NCBI RefSeq assembly: GCF_000335475.2
Contig: NZ_ANAH02000005.1
Location: 124,001-188,000, forward strand
DNA from: Cystobacter fuscus DSM 2262
GTDB taxonomy: Bacteria; Myxococcota; Myxococcia; Myxococcales; Myxococcaceae
DNA: 64,000 bases
Direction of reading: 5' to 3'
In this document: positions 9,266-17,747 of the stretch, one piece after another
Layout: every line of letters begins with the position of its first letter
How positions within the stretch are numbered: the first letter of the stretch is position 1
Notes under the pieces: model-generated
The model's database searches: none
The model's input: the letters and a program-made list of their open reading frames with translations, nothing else
Told to the model about the DNA's origin: nothing
Position numbers and translations under genes: made by a program

Positions 9266-10393
9266 GTGCGACTCACTCTCTTCGTCCTGGTTGTGTCCGT
9301 CGTCTGTCTGTCGATAGCGGCCACGACCCTCGCCAGACATCTGCTGGGGTACATACCGCGAACCCAGGAGCCAGTACCTCCGGTCGAGGTCCCTCCCACC
9401 CGGGACGCGGAGAACTCCCGGGTGACCTGGGCTGAGTCACGCCCCGGCCGACACATCCTCGATGCGGCATCTTCTCGGGAGCGCGGGGTGAGCGCCAGCA
9501 TGGGGTCCGTTGCTCGTGAGACCACCACTCGCGAGACCCTGACCACCCGGTTTCAACCCCCTGGAGGAGAGATGGAGCTGGTGCCCTCCCCCTCCGAGCG
9601 ATTACCGGCGGACGAACTTCCAGCCGCCGGGATGCGATGCTCCTTCGAGGGCGATGGCGCCATGACGTGCGGTGCCTGCCGGAGCGACAGTGATTGCCAG
9701 GCGGGAATGGGCTGTGTCGCCAACCGGGAGACACGCCGCTTCGAGTGCCTCGCCTCCGAATGCGAGGAAGACACGCATTGCTTTCCTGGCCTCGTCTGCC
9801 GCCCTGTCACCACGGGGGCCGCCGGTCCTGTCATCCGCCGATGCGTTCCCTCCGGAGGACGCCGCCAGGGAGAGCCCTGTGATGGTCTGTTCATCTCCCA
9901 GGCGGGGGCATGCCAGGAAGGATTGTCATGCCACCGTGGCCTCTGCGGCCGCCCTTGCCGGCTGGATGACGCGCTCAGTTGTCCCGAGGGTCAGGTCTGT
10001 GAGGACGGGCTCGACGGCCCGGTCTGCTTTCCGGATTGCCGCGCGAACGGCTGCCCCTCGGGCCAGCAATGCAAGCAACTCGATGATTCGGACTACCAAT
10101 GCCTCTCCGAGGTGAAGGGGGACTGCCCGGAGAAGGCATGTGGCGCGGGTGAGCGCTGCAACATGCGTCTGTCTCAGGGGCGTGGCGTCTTCTGGTGCGC
10201 CGCGCTCTGCAATCCGCTCCGCGCGGACAGCTGCCCTGCCGGGCAGATCTGTGGCATGGGCAGCACGACCCTCAGCACCTGCTACAGCCGCTGTGATCCC
10301 AGGGCGCCTGATGCGTGCGGTGAAGGCCTGAGCTGCACGACCGTCACCGAGGACATGACACAGTGGGGTTGTAGCCCTGTCTCCTCACCATGA
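9266..10393 (+). CDS. membrane-anchored or secreted cysteine-rich protein
   Basis: A 375-residue protein starting at GTG 9266. Residues 1-22 (RLTLFVLVVSVVCLSIAATTLA) form an uncleaved anchor or signal segment. A variable linker of about 90 residues follows. From about residue 120 to the end the protein is a run of small cysteine modules with repeated patterns such as C-x2-G-x-x-C and CxxGxxC (for example CSFEGDGAMTCGACRSDSDC, CPEGQVC, CPSGQQC, CPAGQIC), totalling more than 30 cysteines. This resembles the disulfide-rich extracellular modules common in myxobacterial secreted proteins of unknown role. It follows the seven-cysteine peptide gene by 28 bp, so both could be co-transcribed. No enzyme motif is visible. 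Confidence 0.65.
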   Translation: MRLTLFVLVVSVVCLSIAATTLARHLLGYIPRTQEPVPPVEVPPTRDAENSRVTWAESRPGRHILDAASSRERGVSASMGSVARETTTRETLTTRFQPPGGEMELVPSPSERLPADELPAAGMRCSFEGDGAMTCGACRSDSDCQAGMGCVANRETRRFECLASECEEDTHCFPGLVCRPVTTGAAGPVIRRCVPSGGRRQGEPCDGLFISQAGACQEGLSCHRGLCGRPCRLDDALSCPEGQVCEDGLDGPVCFPDCRANGCPSGQQCKQLDDSDYQCLSEVKGDCPEKACGAGERCNMRLSQGRGVFWCAALCNPLRADSCPAGQICGMGSTTLSTCYSRCDPRAPDACGEGLSCTTVTEDMTQWGCSPVSSP

Positions 10394-10398
10394 CGAAA

Positions 10399-10418
10399 CC
10401 GGGGAACCTTCTCCCCGG
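10399..10418. terminator. hairpin after the Cys-rich protein gene
   Basis: CCGGGGA (10399-10405) pairs perfectly with TCCCCGG (10412-10418) around a 6-base loop. It begins 5 bp after the stop of the Cys-rich gene and precedes an opposite-strand remnant, as expected for a terminator. A T-run is absent. Confidence 0.5.
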
Positions 10419-10422
10419 CGGG

Positions 10423-10624
10423 TCAGCCCTTCACCACGCCGTCGAAGCTCCCGTAGCCGCCAGGGATGAAGAAGTCCTCGCCGGGCTCGAGCCCGAAGGC
10501 GCGGATGACCGTCGCCGCGATGTCCTGTGAGCGCGGCGCGCGCGTCACCCGCGGCTTCGAGCGCGGCGTAGTCTTCATCGGTCGGTGGGGTGCCTCGCGG
10601 CGCGAGCGCCGCCCGCCGCAACAC
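10423..10624 (-). pseudogene. frameshifted 3' remnant of an exported protein gene
   Basis: On the minus strand two frames each carry a piece of what looks like one protein. The first piece, in one frame, reads LAPRGTPPTDEDYAALEAAG. The second, in another frame, reads SQDIAATVIRAFGLEPGEDF and ends GGYGSFDGVVKG before the stop at 10423. Joining them near 10530 gives a smooth sequence, so one indel separates them. The tail resembles C-termini of large exported proteins of the DUF1501 kind, but this is a weak family call. Nothing recognisable lies upstream toward 10855, so most of the gene has been lost. It is a decaying remnant. Confidence 0.45.
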
Positions 10625-10854
10625 GCCAGGCGATGAGGGGCAGCACCCAGCGGAGAGAGCGCAACGGGCGCGTGGGCCCGCGCGAGGGCGGAGGTGGCTC
10701 CCGGCTGGAGCGGGGAATGGTCGGGATGCACGAATTCATCCGCGGGAGCGTAATGCATGTAACACTTGCAGGGAGCGCGTTCTCGCACGCCGCGTGTATC
10801 CCCACCGTCTTGCCGCGGGGTGTCATAAGACACCTTCACCCTCTGGGAAGTCAC

Positions 10855-11514
10855 ATGTCGACACTGACGATGCAACACGCACGGCGGCTCTGGGAGTACA
10901 TGTCCTCGTTCAAGACGAGGGCGCCCTGTGATGTCGCGGTGGTCTGTTGCTCGTACGATCTTCGCGTGTGCGACTACGCCTGTGAACTCCTCGAGAGTGG
11001 GTTGGCCAGGCAATTGGTGCTCAGCGGCAACACCGGCAATTGGACGCGTCATCTGTGGAGCAAGCCGGAGGCCCAGGTCTTCCTGGCACGGGCCCGGGCG
11101 GCGGGGGTGGCCGAGTCCTCGGTCATCCTCGAGGAGCGCGCGACCCACTTCGGGGAGAACATCTCGTTCTCGAGGCAGTTGGTACCACACGCCAGGACGG
11201 TGACGTTCGTCACCAAGCCCAACTCCGTCCTGCGGGTGCTCCTGACGGCCGCCGTCCGCTGGCCGGACACCAAGGTCCAGGTGGACTGCCCCGCGATCGA
11301 CTTTCCCGAGGAGGTGTCGAACATCGTGGGGGTCTTGGGAGTGATCGATGAGATGGTCGGAGACCTCCATCGGATCATCGAGTATCCGAAATTGGGTTTT
11401 CAGGGCGAGCATGTCCTCCCTCCAGACATTCTCGAGTCTTGGCGGTACCTGCTCGGGCAGGGGTTCAAGAACCACCTGATTCCCAATCGGCCGGTCGACG
11501 TGGACAAGGAGTGA
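10855..11514 (+). CDS. YdcF/ElyC family (DUF218) protein
   Basis: A 219-residue protein with the DUF218 fold seen in YdcF, SanA and ElyC. The core shows the family order: a strand with CDVAVVCCSYDLRVCDYA, then LVLSGNTGNWTRHLWSKPEA (S-G-G-like motif), the acidic ILEERATHFGENISFS (E-x-x-S/A-x-x-T-x-E-N motif), and TFVTKPNSVLRVLLT. Members bind nucleotides or act in envelope homeostasis; a precise role is not known. ATG 10855 is used because the frame is open further upstream but the earlier residues are low-complexity and unlike the family. A ribosome-like CTGGGAAG lies just upstream. It is alone on its strand between two gene remnants and the glycoside hydrolase genes. Confidence 0.75.
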   Translation: MSTLTMQHARRLWEYMSSFKTRAPCDVAVVCCSYDLRVCDYACELLESGLARQLVLSGNTGNWTRHLWSKPEAQVFLARARAAGVAESSVILEERATHFGENISFSRQLVPHARTVTFVTKPNSVLRVLLTAAVRWPDTKVQVDCPAIDFPEEVSNIVGVLGVIDEMVGDLHRIIEYPKLGFQGEHVLPPDILESWRYLLGQGFKNHLIPNRPVDVDKE

Positions 11515-11786
11515 AACCGCCTCTCCTCCGAACCTCCATGCTGACCGGTTTCAGCAGCAGCGGGGGCTCCTCTGGAATCGGCCAGAACTCACGTGTCTGC
11601 CGCAACGTGTCACCGGGCTGTCCCGCTCGAATTCCTTGAAACCTTTGACGGTTTGGCGAGCAGCGTCATCGGTGAAAGACAGCCCGGGGCCGTGTGGCCT
11701 TCATGATGGACATTCTGGTCATTTCCTGTCCAAGCTCCGCCCCCCTGACCCCAACGACAGTTCAAGCAAATTCAAGAAGGGACGCC

Positions 11787-14700
11787 ATGTTACGCCCCAA
11801 GTTCAGGTCACTGAGCCTGTTCCTGCTGTTGCTCGCCTCCGTACAGCTCCCGCTGATCGGCTGCACGCCCCCGCCCCCCGGTCCATCGACCCCGGACGCG
11901 TCGACCCCGGATGCATCGACTCCGGATGCTCCGGATGCATCGACCCCGGACGCATCGACCCCGATAGAGGTGCACGGACTCAAGGGCGAGTACTTCCGGA
12001 TGTCGGCGGCCGGTGTCCGTGACTTCGCCCAACTCGGCGCGGTCGCGCTGGAGCCGGACATCAACTTCCCTGGTCTGGACGCCATGTTCCAGACGCTGAC
12101 CGGCCGCACCGAGCACACCACGGCGCGGTGGACCGGCCGGCTCACCGCGCCGGAGACCGGCGACTACACGTTCTCCGCGATCGGCGACAATGGCTTCCGG
12201 CTGTTCCTCGACGGAAAACCGGTGATCGACCACTGGGTCGGCGATTGGGACGTCGAGCAGAACAGCGAGCCGGTGCACCTCGTCGCGGGCGAGGCTCATG
12301 ACTTCCGGCTGGAGATGTTCCAGGACGTCGGCGGCGCGAACATGTTCCTGCGGTGGTCGAGCGCCACCATCGGCAAGCAGCTCGTGCCGACCACGGCGTT
12401 CACCCCTCCGGCCGACTTCGAGGTCTATCCGATCGCGCTCACCGTCGGCGAGGACGGCCGCCGGCTGACGCTCGACTTCGCCAAGCCGGTCACCGCGCTC
12501 GGCGACCTGGTGCCCCACCTGAAGGTGGAGGCCGACACCGTCCCGATGCCGCTGGCCTCGGCCGCCGTCGCCGCCAACGACCCGTCCCTCGTCGAGGTCA
12601 CCCTCTCCGCACCGGTCCTGCGCGGCCAGCGCGTCCGCGGCTCCTACGACGGCACCAGTGGCCTGAGCGTGGACGGGGAGCAGGTGCCACAGATCATCCG
12701 CTACGCCACCAACGGCTCGACCCAGCGGCTGCGCACCGAGTGGGCCGACCAGGTCGACCCCGCCCACCCGCTGCCCGAGTACCCGCGGCCGCAGCAGGTC
12801 CGCGAGCAGTGGCTCAACCTCAACGGCCCGTGGGAGTTCGCCGGAGCGGCCGCGGGCCAGCAGCCGGTGTTCGGCCAGAAGCTGCCGGAAAGCATCATCG
12901 TGCCGTTCCCGGTGGAGTCCCAGCTCTCCGGGCTGGAGCGCCACGAGGACCACATGTTCTACCGCAAGCTCGTCACCGTGCCCGAGTCCTGGCGGATCGG
13001 CGCTGGGCAGCGGCTCCTGCTGAACTTCGGCGCGGTGGACTACCACGCGCGGGTGTGGGTCAACGGCAAGCTGGTCGCCGAGCACCGGGGCGGCTACACC
13101 GCGTTCACCGCCGACATCACCAGCGCCCTGAGTGGTTCGGGTGAGCAGGAGATCTTCGTCGCGGTCACCGACACCACGGGGCCCAACCAGCCTCGCGGGA
13201 AGCAGTCCTCCAGGCCGAGCGGCATCTTCTACACGCCGTCCTCGGGCATCTGGCAGACCGTGTGGCTGGAGCCGGTGCCCACCGTGGCGATCGACAACAT
13301 CGTGACCACGCCGGACATCCAGACGAGCACGCTCTCCGTGGAGGCCCGTTCCGCGTCGGCCTCGACCAACGCCAGTGTCACCGCCGTGGCCCGCGACGCC
13401 GACGGCAACGTGGTCGGCACCATCACCGGCAAGGCCAACACCCGGCTCACGCTGCCGGTGCCGCAACCGAAACTGTGGACGCCGGACACCCCGTACCTCT
13501 ACAAGCTCGACGTCACCCTCACCGAGGGACAGAGCACCGACACCGTCGGCAGCTACTTCGGAATGCGCTCGGTGGGGATCCAGAACGTGGGCGGCTTCCC
13601 GAAGCTGGTGCTCAACGGCAAGCCGATCTTCTCCCTCGCCATGCTGGACCAGGGCTTCTGGCCCGACGGGATCAACACCGCGCCCACCGACGAGGCCCTG
13701 CGCTGGGACCTCCAGGTGCAGAAGGACCTCGGGTTCAACTCCGTCCGCAAGCACATCAAGGTGGAGCCGGCGCGCTGGTACTACCACGCGGACCAGATCG
13801 GCCTGCTGGTGTGGCAGGACTTCGTCTCCGGGACCATCACGAACACACAGGGACAGGAGGCGTTCCTCTCCGAGGGCCGCCGCATGATGGAGCAGTTGCA
13901 CAACGCGCCGTCCATCGCGATCTGGGTGATCTTCAACGAGGGCTGGGGCGAGTGGAACCGGGAGGAGACCGGCCGGATCGCCGATCAGGTCAAGACCGCC
14001 GACCCGTCGCGGGTGATCAACGCGCACAGCGGAGTGAACTGCTGCGACTCCAAGGGCGACTCCGGCAGGGGTGACGTCATCGACCACCACGACTACGGCA
14101 ACAACAGCCCGCCCTACCCGGACACCGCGCGCGCGGCCATGGACGGCGAGCACGGCGGATTCACCCTGCGCACGCCGGGCCACATGTGGCCGGGTGCGCC
14201 AACGGTCATCTACAGCGGAGTGGCGGACAAGGCGGCACTGACCCAGAAGTACGTCGAGAACACCCAGACCTACTACCTGGCCGCCGCCGGGGCGGAGCTG
14301 TCCGGCTCGATCTACACCCAGGTCACCGACCTGGAGAACGAGCTCAACGGCTTCTACACCTACGACCGGCGGGTGCTGAAGGTCGACCCGGGGCCGGTTC
14401 GTGAGATCAACCTGCGGGTGATCGCCGCGGGCGCCAAGGCGGGCGAGGACGCGACGTTCCCCGGCCTCGGGAGCTGGCCGCTCGACGAGGGCAGTGGCAC
14501 GGTGGGCCATGATACCACCAGCGGGAAAAGCGACGTGGCACTGCGCGGCAACGCCGCCTGGGCGGCCGGGGTTCGCGGACAGGCGCTGCGCTTCGACGGG
14601 AACGGCAACTTCGCCGAAACCGTCGCCCCGGTGCTGGACACGCGCGGCGACTACACGATCTCCGCGTGGGTGACGCTCGACAAGCTGCCGGGCAACTTCG

Positions 14701-15074
14701 CCACCGCGGTCAGCCAGGACGGACGCCGCACGGAGAACCCGTTCTACCTGCAGTACGGGCAGGGTGCGTTCGCCTTCAGCACGCCTGGAGGGAAACGCGC
14801 CAGGTACGTCGTGACGCCGCAACTCAACCGCTGGTACCACCTCGTCGGCGTCCGGGCCGGCAGCGAGCAGCGGCTGTACGTCGACGGCGTCCGGCAGGCG
14901 ATCGTAACGGCTGGCCCGGCGGACGTGAGCACCGGACCGCTGGCGATCGGGCGCGCGAAGTTCGCGGGCAGCAACACCGACTTCTGGGCCGGATCGATCG
15001 ACGAGGTACAGGCCTTCGGCCGCGCGCTCAGCGACGGCGAGGTGAGCGCCCTGTACTCCGCGGTGCCGCGCTAG
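11787..15074 (+). CDS. secreted lipoprotein GH2 glycoside hydrolase with PA14 and LamG domains
   Basis: The 1095-residue protein begins with a lipoprotein signal (LPLIGC, anchored C26), then a TPDAS repeat linker (about 35-59). A PA14 domain spans about 60-205, GH2 sugar-binding and beta-sandwich domains about 320-600, and the GH2 barrel about 605-900. The general acid/base is E718 in FNEGWGEWN, and the nucleophile is most likely E788 in DGEHGG. A LamG-like jelly roll (about 920-1095) ends the protein. Family GH2 members cleave beta-galactosides, beta-mannosides or beta-glucuronides; the exact substrate is not decided. The ribosome site AAGAAGG lies 6 bases before ATG 11787. The sequence style, with PA14 and LamG flanking GH2, resembles actinobacterial proteins, hinting at transfer. 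Confidence 0.92.
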   Translation: MLRPKFRSLSLFLLLLASVQLPLIGCTPPPPGPSTPDASTPDASTPDAPDASTPDASTPIEVHGLKGEYFRMSAAGVRDFAQLGAVALEPDINFPGLDAMFQTLTGRTEHTTARWTGRLTAPETGDYTFSAIGDNGFRLFLDGKPVIDHWVGDWDVEQNSEPVHLVAGEAHDFRLEMFQDVGGANMFLRWSSATIGKQLVPTTAFTPPADFEVYPIALTVGEDGRRLTLDFAKPVTALGDLVPHLKVEADTVPMPLASAAVAANDPSLVEVTLSAPVLRGQRVRGSYDGTSGLSVDGEQVPQIIRYATNGSTQRLRTEWADQVDPAHPLPEYPRPQQVREQWLNLNGPWEFAGAAAGQQPVFGQKLPESIIVPFPVESQLSGLERHEDHMFYRKLVTVPESWRIGAGQRLLLNFGAVDYHARVWVNGKLVAEHRGGYTAFTADITSALSGSGEQEIFVAVTDTTGPNQPRGKQSSRPSGIFYTPSSGIWQTVWLEPVPTVAIDNIVTTPDIQTSTLSVEARSASASTNASVTAVARDADGNVVGTITGKANTRLTLPVPQPKLWTPDTPYLYKLDVTLTEGQSTDTVGSYFGMRSVGIQNVGGFPKLVLNGKPIFSLAMLDQGFWPDGINTAPTDEALRWDLQVQKDLGFNSVRKHIKVEPARWYYHADQIGLLVWQDFVSGTITNTQGQEAFLSEGRRMMEQLHNAPSIAIWVIFNEGWGEWNREETGRIADQVKTADPSRVINAHSGVNCCDSKGDSGRGDVIDHHDYGNNSPPYPDTARAAMDGEHGGFTLRTPGHMWPGAPTVIYSGVADKAALTQKYVENTQTYYLAAAGAELSGSIYTQVTDLENELNGFYTYDRRVLKVDPGPVREINLRVIAAGAKAGEDATFPGLGSWPLDEGSGTVGHDTTSGKSDVALRGNAAWAAGVRGQALRFDGNGNFAETVAPVLDTRGDYTISAWVTLDKLPGNFATAVSQDGRRTENPFYLQYGQGAFAFSTPGGKRARYVVTPQLNRWYHLVGVRAGSEQRLYVDGVRQAIVTAGPADVSTGPLAIGRAKFAGSNTDFWAGSIDEVQAFGRALSDGEVSALYSAVPR

Positions 15075-15082
15075 GAGTCCCA

Positions 15083-15114
15083 CCGGGCGGCAGGTGCACG
15101 AGCCTGCCGCCCGG
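15083..15114 (+). terminator. strong hairpin after the GH2 gene
   Basis: CCGGGCGGCAGG (15083-15094) is perfectly complementary to CCTGCCGCCCGG (15103-15114), with an 8-base loop. It begins 9 bp after the GH2 stop. The stem is very stable; no T-run follows, as is common in high-GC genomes. Confidence 0.7.
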
Positions 15115-15204
15115 CCAGTACCTCCAACGCGAAGCGCCTGGGGCCCACTCCCGCCTCTACAGGTGTTCCAGAATCGCGCGCCCCCCTCTCGGGATGAAAT
15201 GAAC

Positions 15205-15225
15205 CCGATTTTTTCTGAAAATCGG
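15205..15225. promoter_or_regulatory. inverted repeat upstream of the GH97 gene
   Basis: CCGATTTT (15205-15212) and AAAATCGG (15218-15225) form a perfect 8-bp dyad around TTCTG in an AT-rich stretch 32 bp before the GH97 start. It is placed like an operator for a sugar-responsive repressor; it could also be a hairpin. The surrounding DNA is markedly lower in GC than the genes. Confidence 0.4.
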
Positions 15226-15256
15226 TTTATTCTGATTGTTCCAAGAGGGGTGATCC

Positions 15257-17521
15257 ATGTCTGTGAAGGCATCGAGAAGCGTCGTGATTCGATTCATCCG
15301 TGCAGTCCTGTTGAGCCTTGGCCTGCTGGCGTTGATTCCCGCCGACGCGTGGGCCCAGTGGATCGTGTCCTCGCCCAACGGATCGATCAGCATCTCCGTT
15401 AGCCTCAACCCTTCCACCGGAGCCCTGAGCTACTCCGTCACGCAGGGCGGTGCCGTGATGCTCGAGAGTTCCGCGCTGGGGATCAGCACCAGCGTCGGCG
15501 ATTTCTCGAACGGTTTGAGCTTCGTCAGCCGAGCCAGCACCGTCATCAACGAGAGCTACTCCCTGCCCGGCCGGAAGAAGGCGAGCTACGTCAACCACGC
15601 CAACGAGGCGGTGCTGCGCTTCTCGAAGGGCGGTCAGGAACTGCACCTGGTCGTGCGCGCGTATGACGACGGCATCGCCTATCGCTACCGCGTTCCCGGA
15701 AGCGGCTCGCTCACCATCCACGGAGAGAGCAGCTCGTTCAATCTGCTGGACACGGCAACGGGCCACGCGCAGTCCTACGTGTCGAATTACGAGGGCTACT
15801 ACACGGCGCGCGGCAGCTTCATCACCGGCGATTTCGGCATGCCGGTCCTGGCAACGGCGGGCAACCGGTGGCTCCTGCTGGCCGAAAGCGACATCGGGGG
15901 GAACTACCACACGGCACGGCTGACCGGCGGCAGTGGAAACAACCTGCGGTGGGTCTGGCCCACCGCGACGGGAGTGAGCGCGGCACGGCCGTTCAACAGC
16001 CCATGGAGGGCCGCGGTCATCGGGTCGCTCGCCAACATCGTCGAGTCGAACCTGATCGAGAATCTGAGCGCACCGTCTCGACTCGCCGATACCTCGTGGA
16101 TCCGTCCGGGCCGGGCGGGTTGGTCATGGCGAGCCGGCGGTAATCAATCGGATTACAACACGCACGTCTCGTTCGTCGACTCCGCCTCGATGATGGGCTG
16201 GGAGTATTACCTGGTGGACGACGGCTGGCAGGAGAGCTGGGTGCCGTCGCTCGTGAGTTACGCGAACTCGAAGAACGTCGGCATCTGGCTCTGGGTGAAC
16301 GACGAGGACGTCAAGACCGAGGCGCAGATGCGCACGCTGTTCAGCCGCTGGGCGGGCTGGGGCGTGCGCGGCGTCAAGGTCGACTTCTTCGACGGCGATT
16401 CGCAGGTCACGATGCAGCTCTACGAGAAGCTCGCCCAGATCGCGGCGGAGTACCGGTTGCTCGTCAACTTCCACGGATGCACCAAGCCGAATGGTCTCGG
16501 CCGCAAGTGGCCCAACGTCCTCACCCAGGAAGGCGTCTTCGGCGCGGAACAAGGAGAGCTGTCCGCGGCGCACAATCTCTCCCTGCTCTTCACCCGCAAT
16601 GCCATCGGGCCCATGGACTACACGCCGGGCGCCTACTCGAACTCCGGCGGACAGACCACCTGGGCGCATCAAACCGCCCTGCTCGTCATGTTCGCGTCCT
16701 ACGTCCAGCATTACTCCGACCATGGGGCGATGTACCGCGACAGCATTGCCCGGGAGTTCATTCGCGCACTTCCGTCGGCCTGGGACGATACGCGCCTGCT
16801 GGAGGGAAATCCGAGCCAGTACGCCACGCTCGCGCGTCGGCGGGAAAATGACTGGTATGTCGGAACGATCGTCAGTGGGACGGGCAGGACGGCGGCCATT
16901 CCCCTGTCGTTCCTGACCGCCGGCACGAACTATACCGCGCACATCTATACGGATGGGACCTCGGACAACGACATCGCGTACCAGGTTCAGTCGGTGACGA
17001 GCAACAGCGTGCTCAACCTTCCCCTGAGAGCGAACGGCGGAGCGGCGATCCGTATCACGGCCCAGAGCGTGTCAGTGGTTCCGAGCGCCATCTACAAGAT
17101 CATCAACCGGAACAGCGGCAAGGCGCTCGCCGTTCAGGGCGCCTCGAGGGCCGACACCGCGCCGGTCCTTCAGTGGGCTTACGTCGACAGCACCACCAAC
17201 GATGAATGGCGCCTGGTCGACGTTGGCGGCGGATACCACGGCTTGATCAATCGCAACAGCGGCAGGACACTGGACGTCAGCGGCGCCTCGACCACGGCGG
17301 GAGCGCGCCTCATCCAGTTCACGAGCCGGGGGAGCGCCAATCAGCAGTGGCAGCTCGTCGATGTGGGCGGCGGTTACGTCCAGATCGTGAGCCGGAACAG
17401 CGGCATGGTCCTCGACGTGGAGGACAACGCGACGACCGATGGCGCGAGCATCATTCAATGGCCGTGGAACGGCGGCACCAACCAACAATGGCAGTTGGTG
17501 CAGGTCGGCAGCGTTCCCTAA
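15257..17521 (+). CDS. secreted GH97 glycoside hydrolase with C-terminal ricin-type (CBM13-like) lectin domain
   Basis: A 754-residue enzyme with a signal peptide (about 1-34, ending ADAWAQ). An N-terminal GH97 beta-sandwich (about 35-280) precedes the catalytic barrel (about 285-560). The retaining-type nucleophile is probably D376 in GVKVDFFDGD and the acid/base E425 in LTQEGVFGAE; this arrangement is that of the alpha-galactosidase branch, whereas the inverting alpha-glucosidase branch uses glutamates. From about 612 the protein has three ricin-type repeats with Q-x-W signatures (for example NQQWQLVDVGGG twice), which would bind polysaccharide. AGAGGGG precedes ATG 15257. It is co-directional with the GH2 gene but separated by a terminator, so it is likely a separate unit. 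Secretion to act on alpha-linked galactosides is inferred. Confidence 0.92.
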   Translation: MSVKASRSVVIRFIRAVLLSLGLLALIPADAWAQWIVSSPNGSISISVSLNPSTGALSYSVTQGGAVMLESSALGISTSVGDFSNGLSFVSRASTVINESYSLPGRKKASYVNHANEAVLRFSKGGQELHLVVRAYDDGIAYRYRVPGSGSLTIHGESSSFNLLDTATGHAQSYVSNYEGYYTARGSFITGDFGMPVLATAGNRWLLLAESDIGGNYHTARLTGGSGNNLRWVWPTATGVSAARPFNSPWRAAVIGSLANIVESNLIENLSAPSRLADTSWIRPGRAGWSWRAGGNQSDYNTHVSFVDSASMMGWEYYLVDDGWQESWVPSLVSYANSKNVGIWLWVNDEDVKTEAQMRTLFSRWAGWGVRGVKVDFFDGDSQVTMQLYEKLAQIAAEYRLLVNFHGCTKPNGLGRKWPNVLTQEGVFGAEQGELSAAHNLSLLFTRNAIGPMDYTPGAYSNSGGQTTWAHQTALLVMFASYVQHYSDHGAMYRDSIAREFIRALPSAWDDTRLLEGNPSQYATLARRRENDWYVGTIVSGTGRTAAIPLSFLTAGTNYTAHIYTDGTSDNDIAYQVQSVTSNSVLNLPLRANGGAAIRITAQSVSVVPSAIYKIINRNSGKALAVQGASRADTAPVLQWAYVDSTTNDEWRLVDVGGGYHGLINRNSGRTLDVSGASTTAGARLIQFTSRGSANQQWQLVDVGGGYVQIVSRNSGMVLDVEDNATTDGASIIQWPWNGGTNQQWQLVQVGSVP

Positions 17522-17541
17522 CGCGGAACGAATCGTCCTGA

Positions 17542-17739
17542 CTACAGCGTGCCGCCGCGGTGCAGCTCGCGCACCACGGCCACCACGTACAGCGTGATGG
17601 ACACCAGGAGCAGCAGGCTGCCCAGCATGTAGAAGCCCACGAAGCTGGCGCGGATGGCGGAGAGGATGGGCAGCATCAACAGCAGGCCCACCACGCAGAG
17701 CACGACGGCGGCGCGGGTGAGCGTGTCGGACGAGGGCAT
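17542..17739 (-). CDS. small two-helix membrane protein of the nitrate-reductase-like operon
   Basis: A 65-residue protein, from ATG at 17739, with two hydrophobic segments: AAVVLCVVGLLLMLPILSA and VGFYMLGSLLLLVSITLYVVAVV, separated by a short loop. It starts 8 bp after the stop of the tetraheme cytochrome, so it is the last gene of that operon. I do not recognise a family. It might help assemble or dock the NapC-like cytochrome in the membrane. An in-frame ATG further upstream would add 25 residues that overlap the cytochrome gene and look like no membrane protein. Confidence 0.6.
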   Translation of the reverse strand: MPSSDTLTRAAVVLCVVGLLLMLPILSAIRASFVGFYMLGSLLLLVSITLYVVAVVRELHRGGTL

Positions 17740-17747
17740 GGAGCGTC

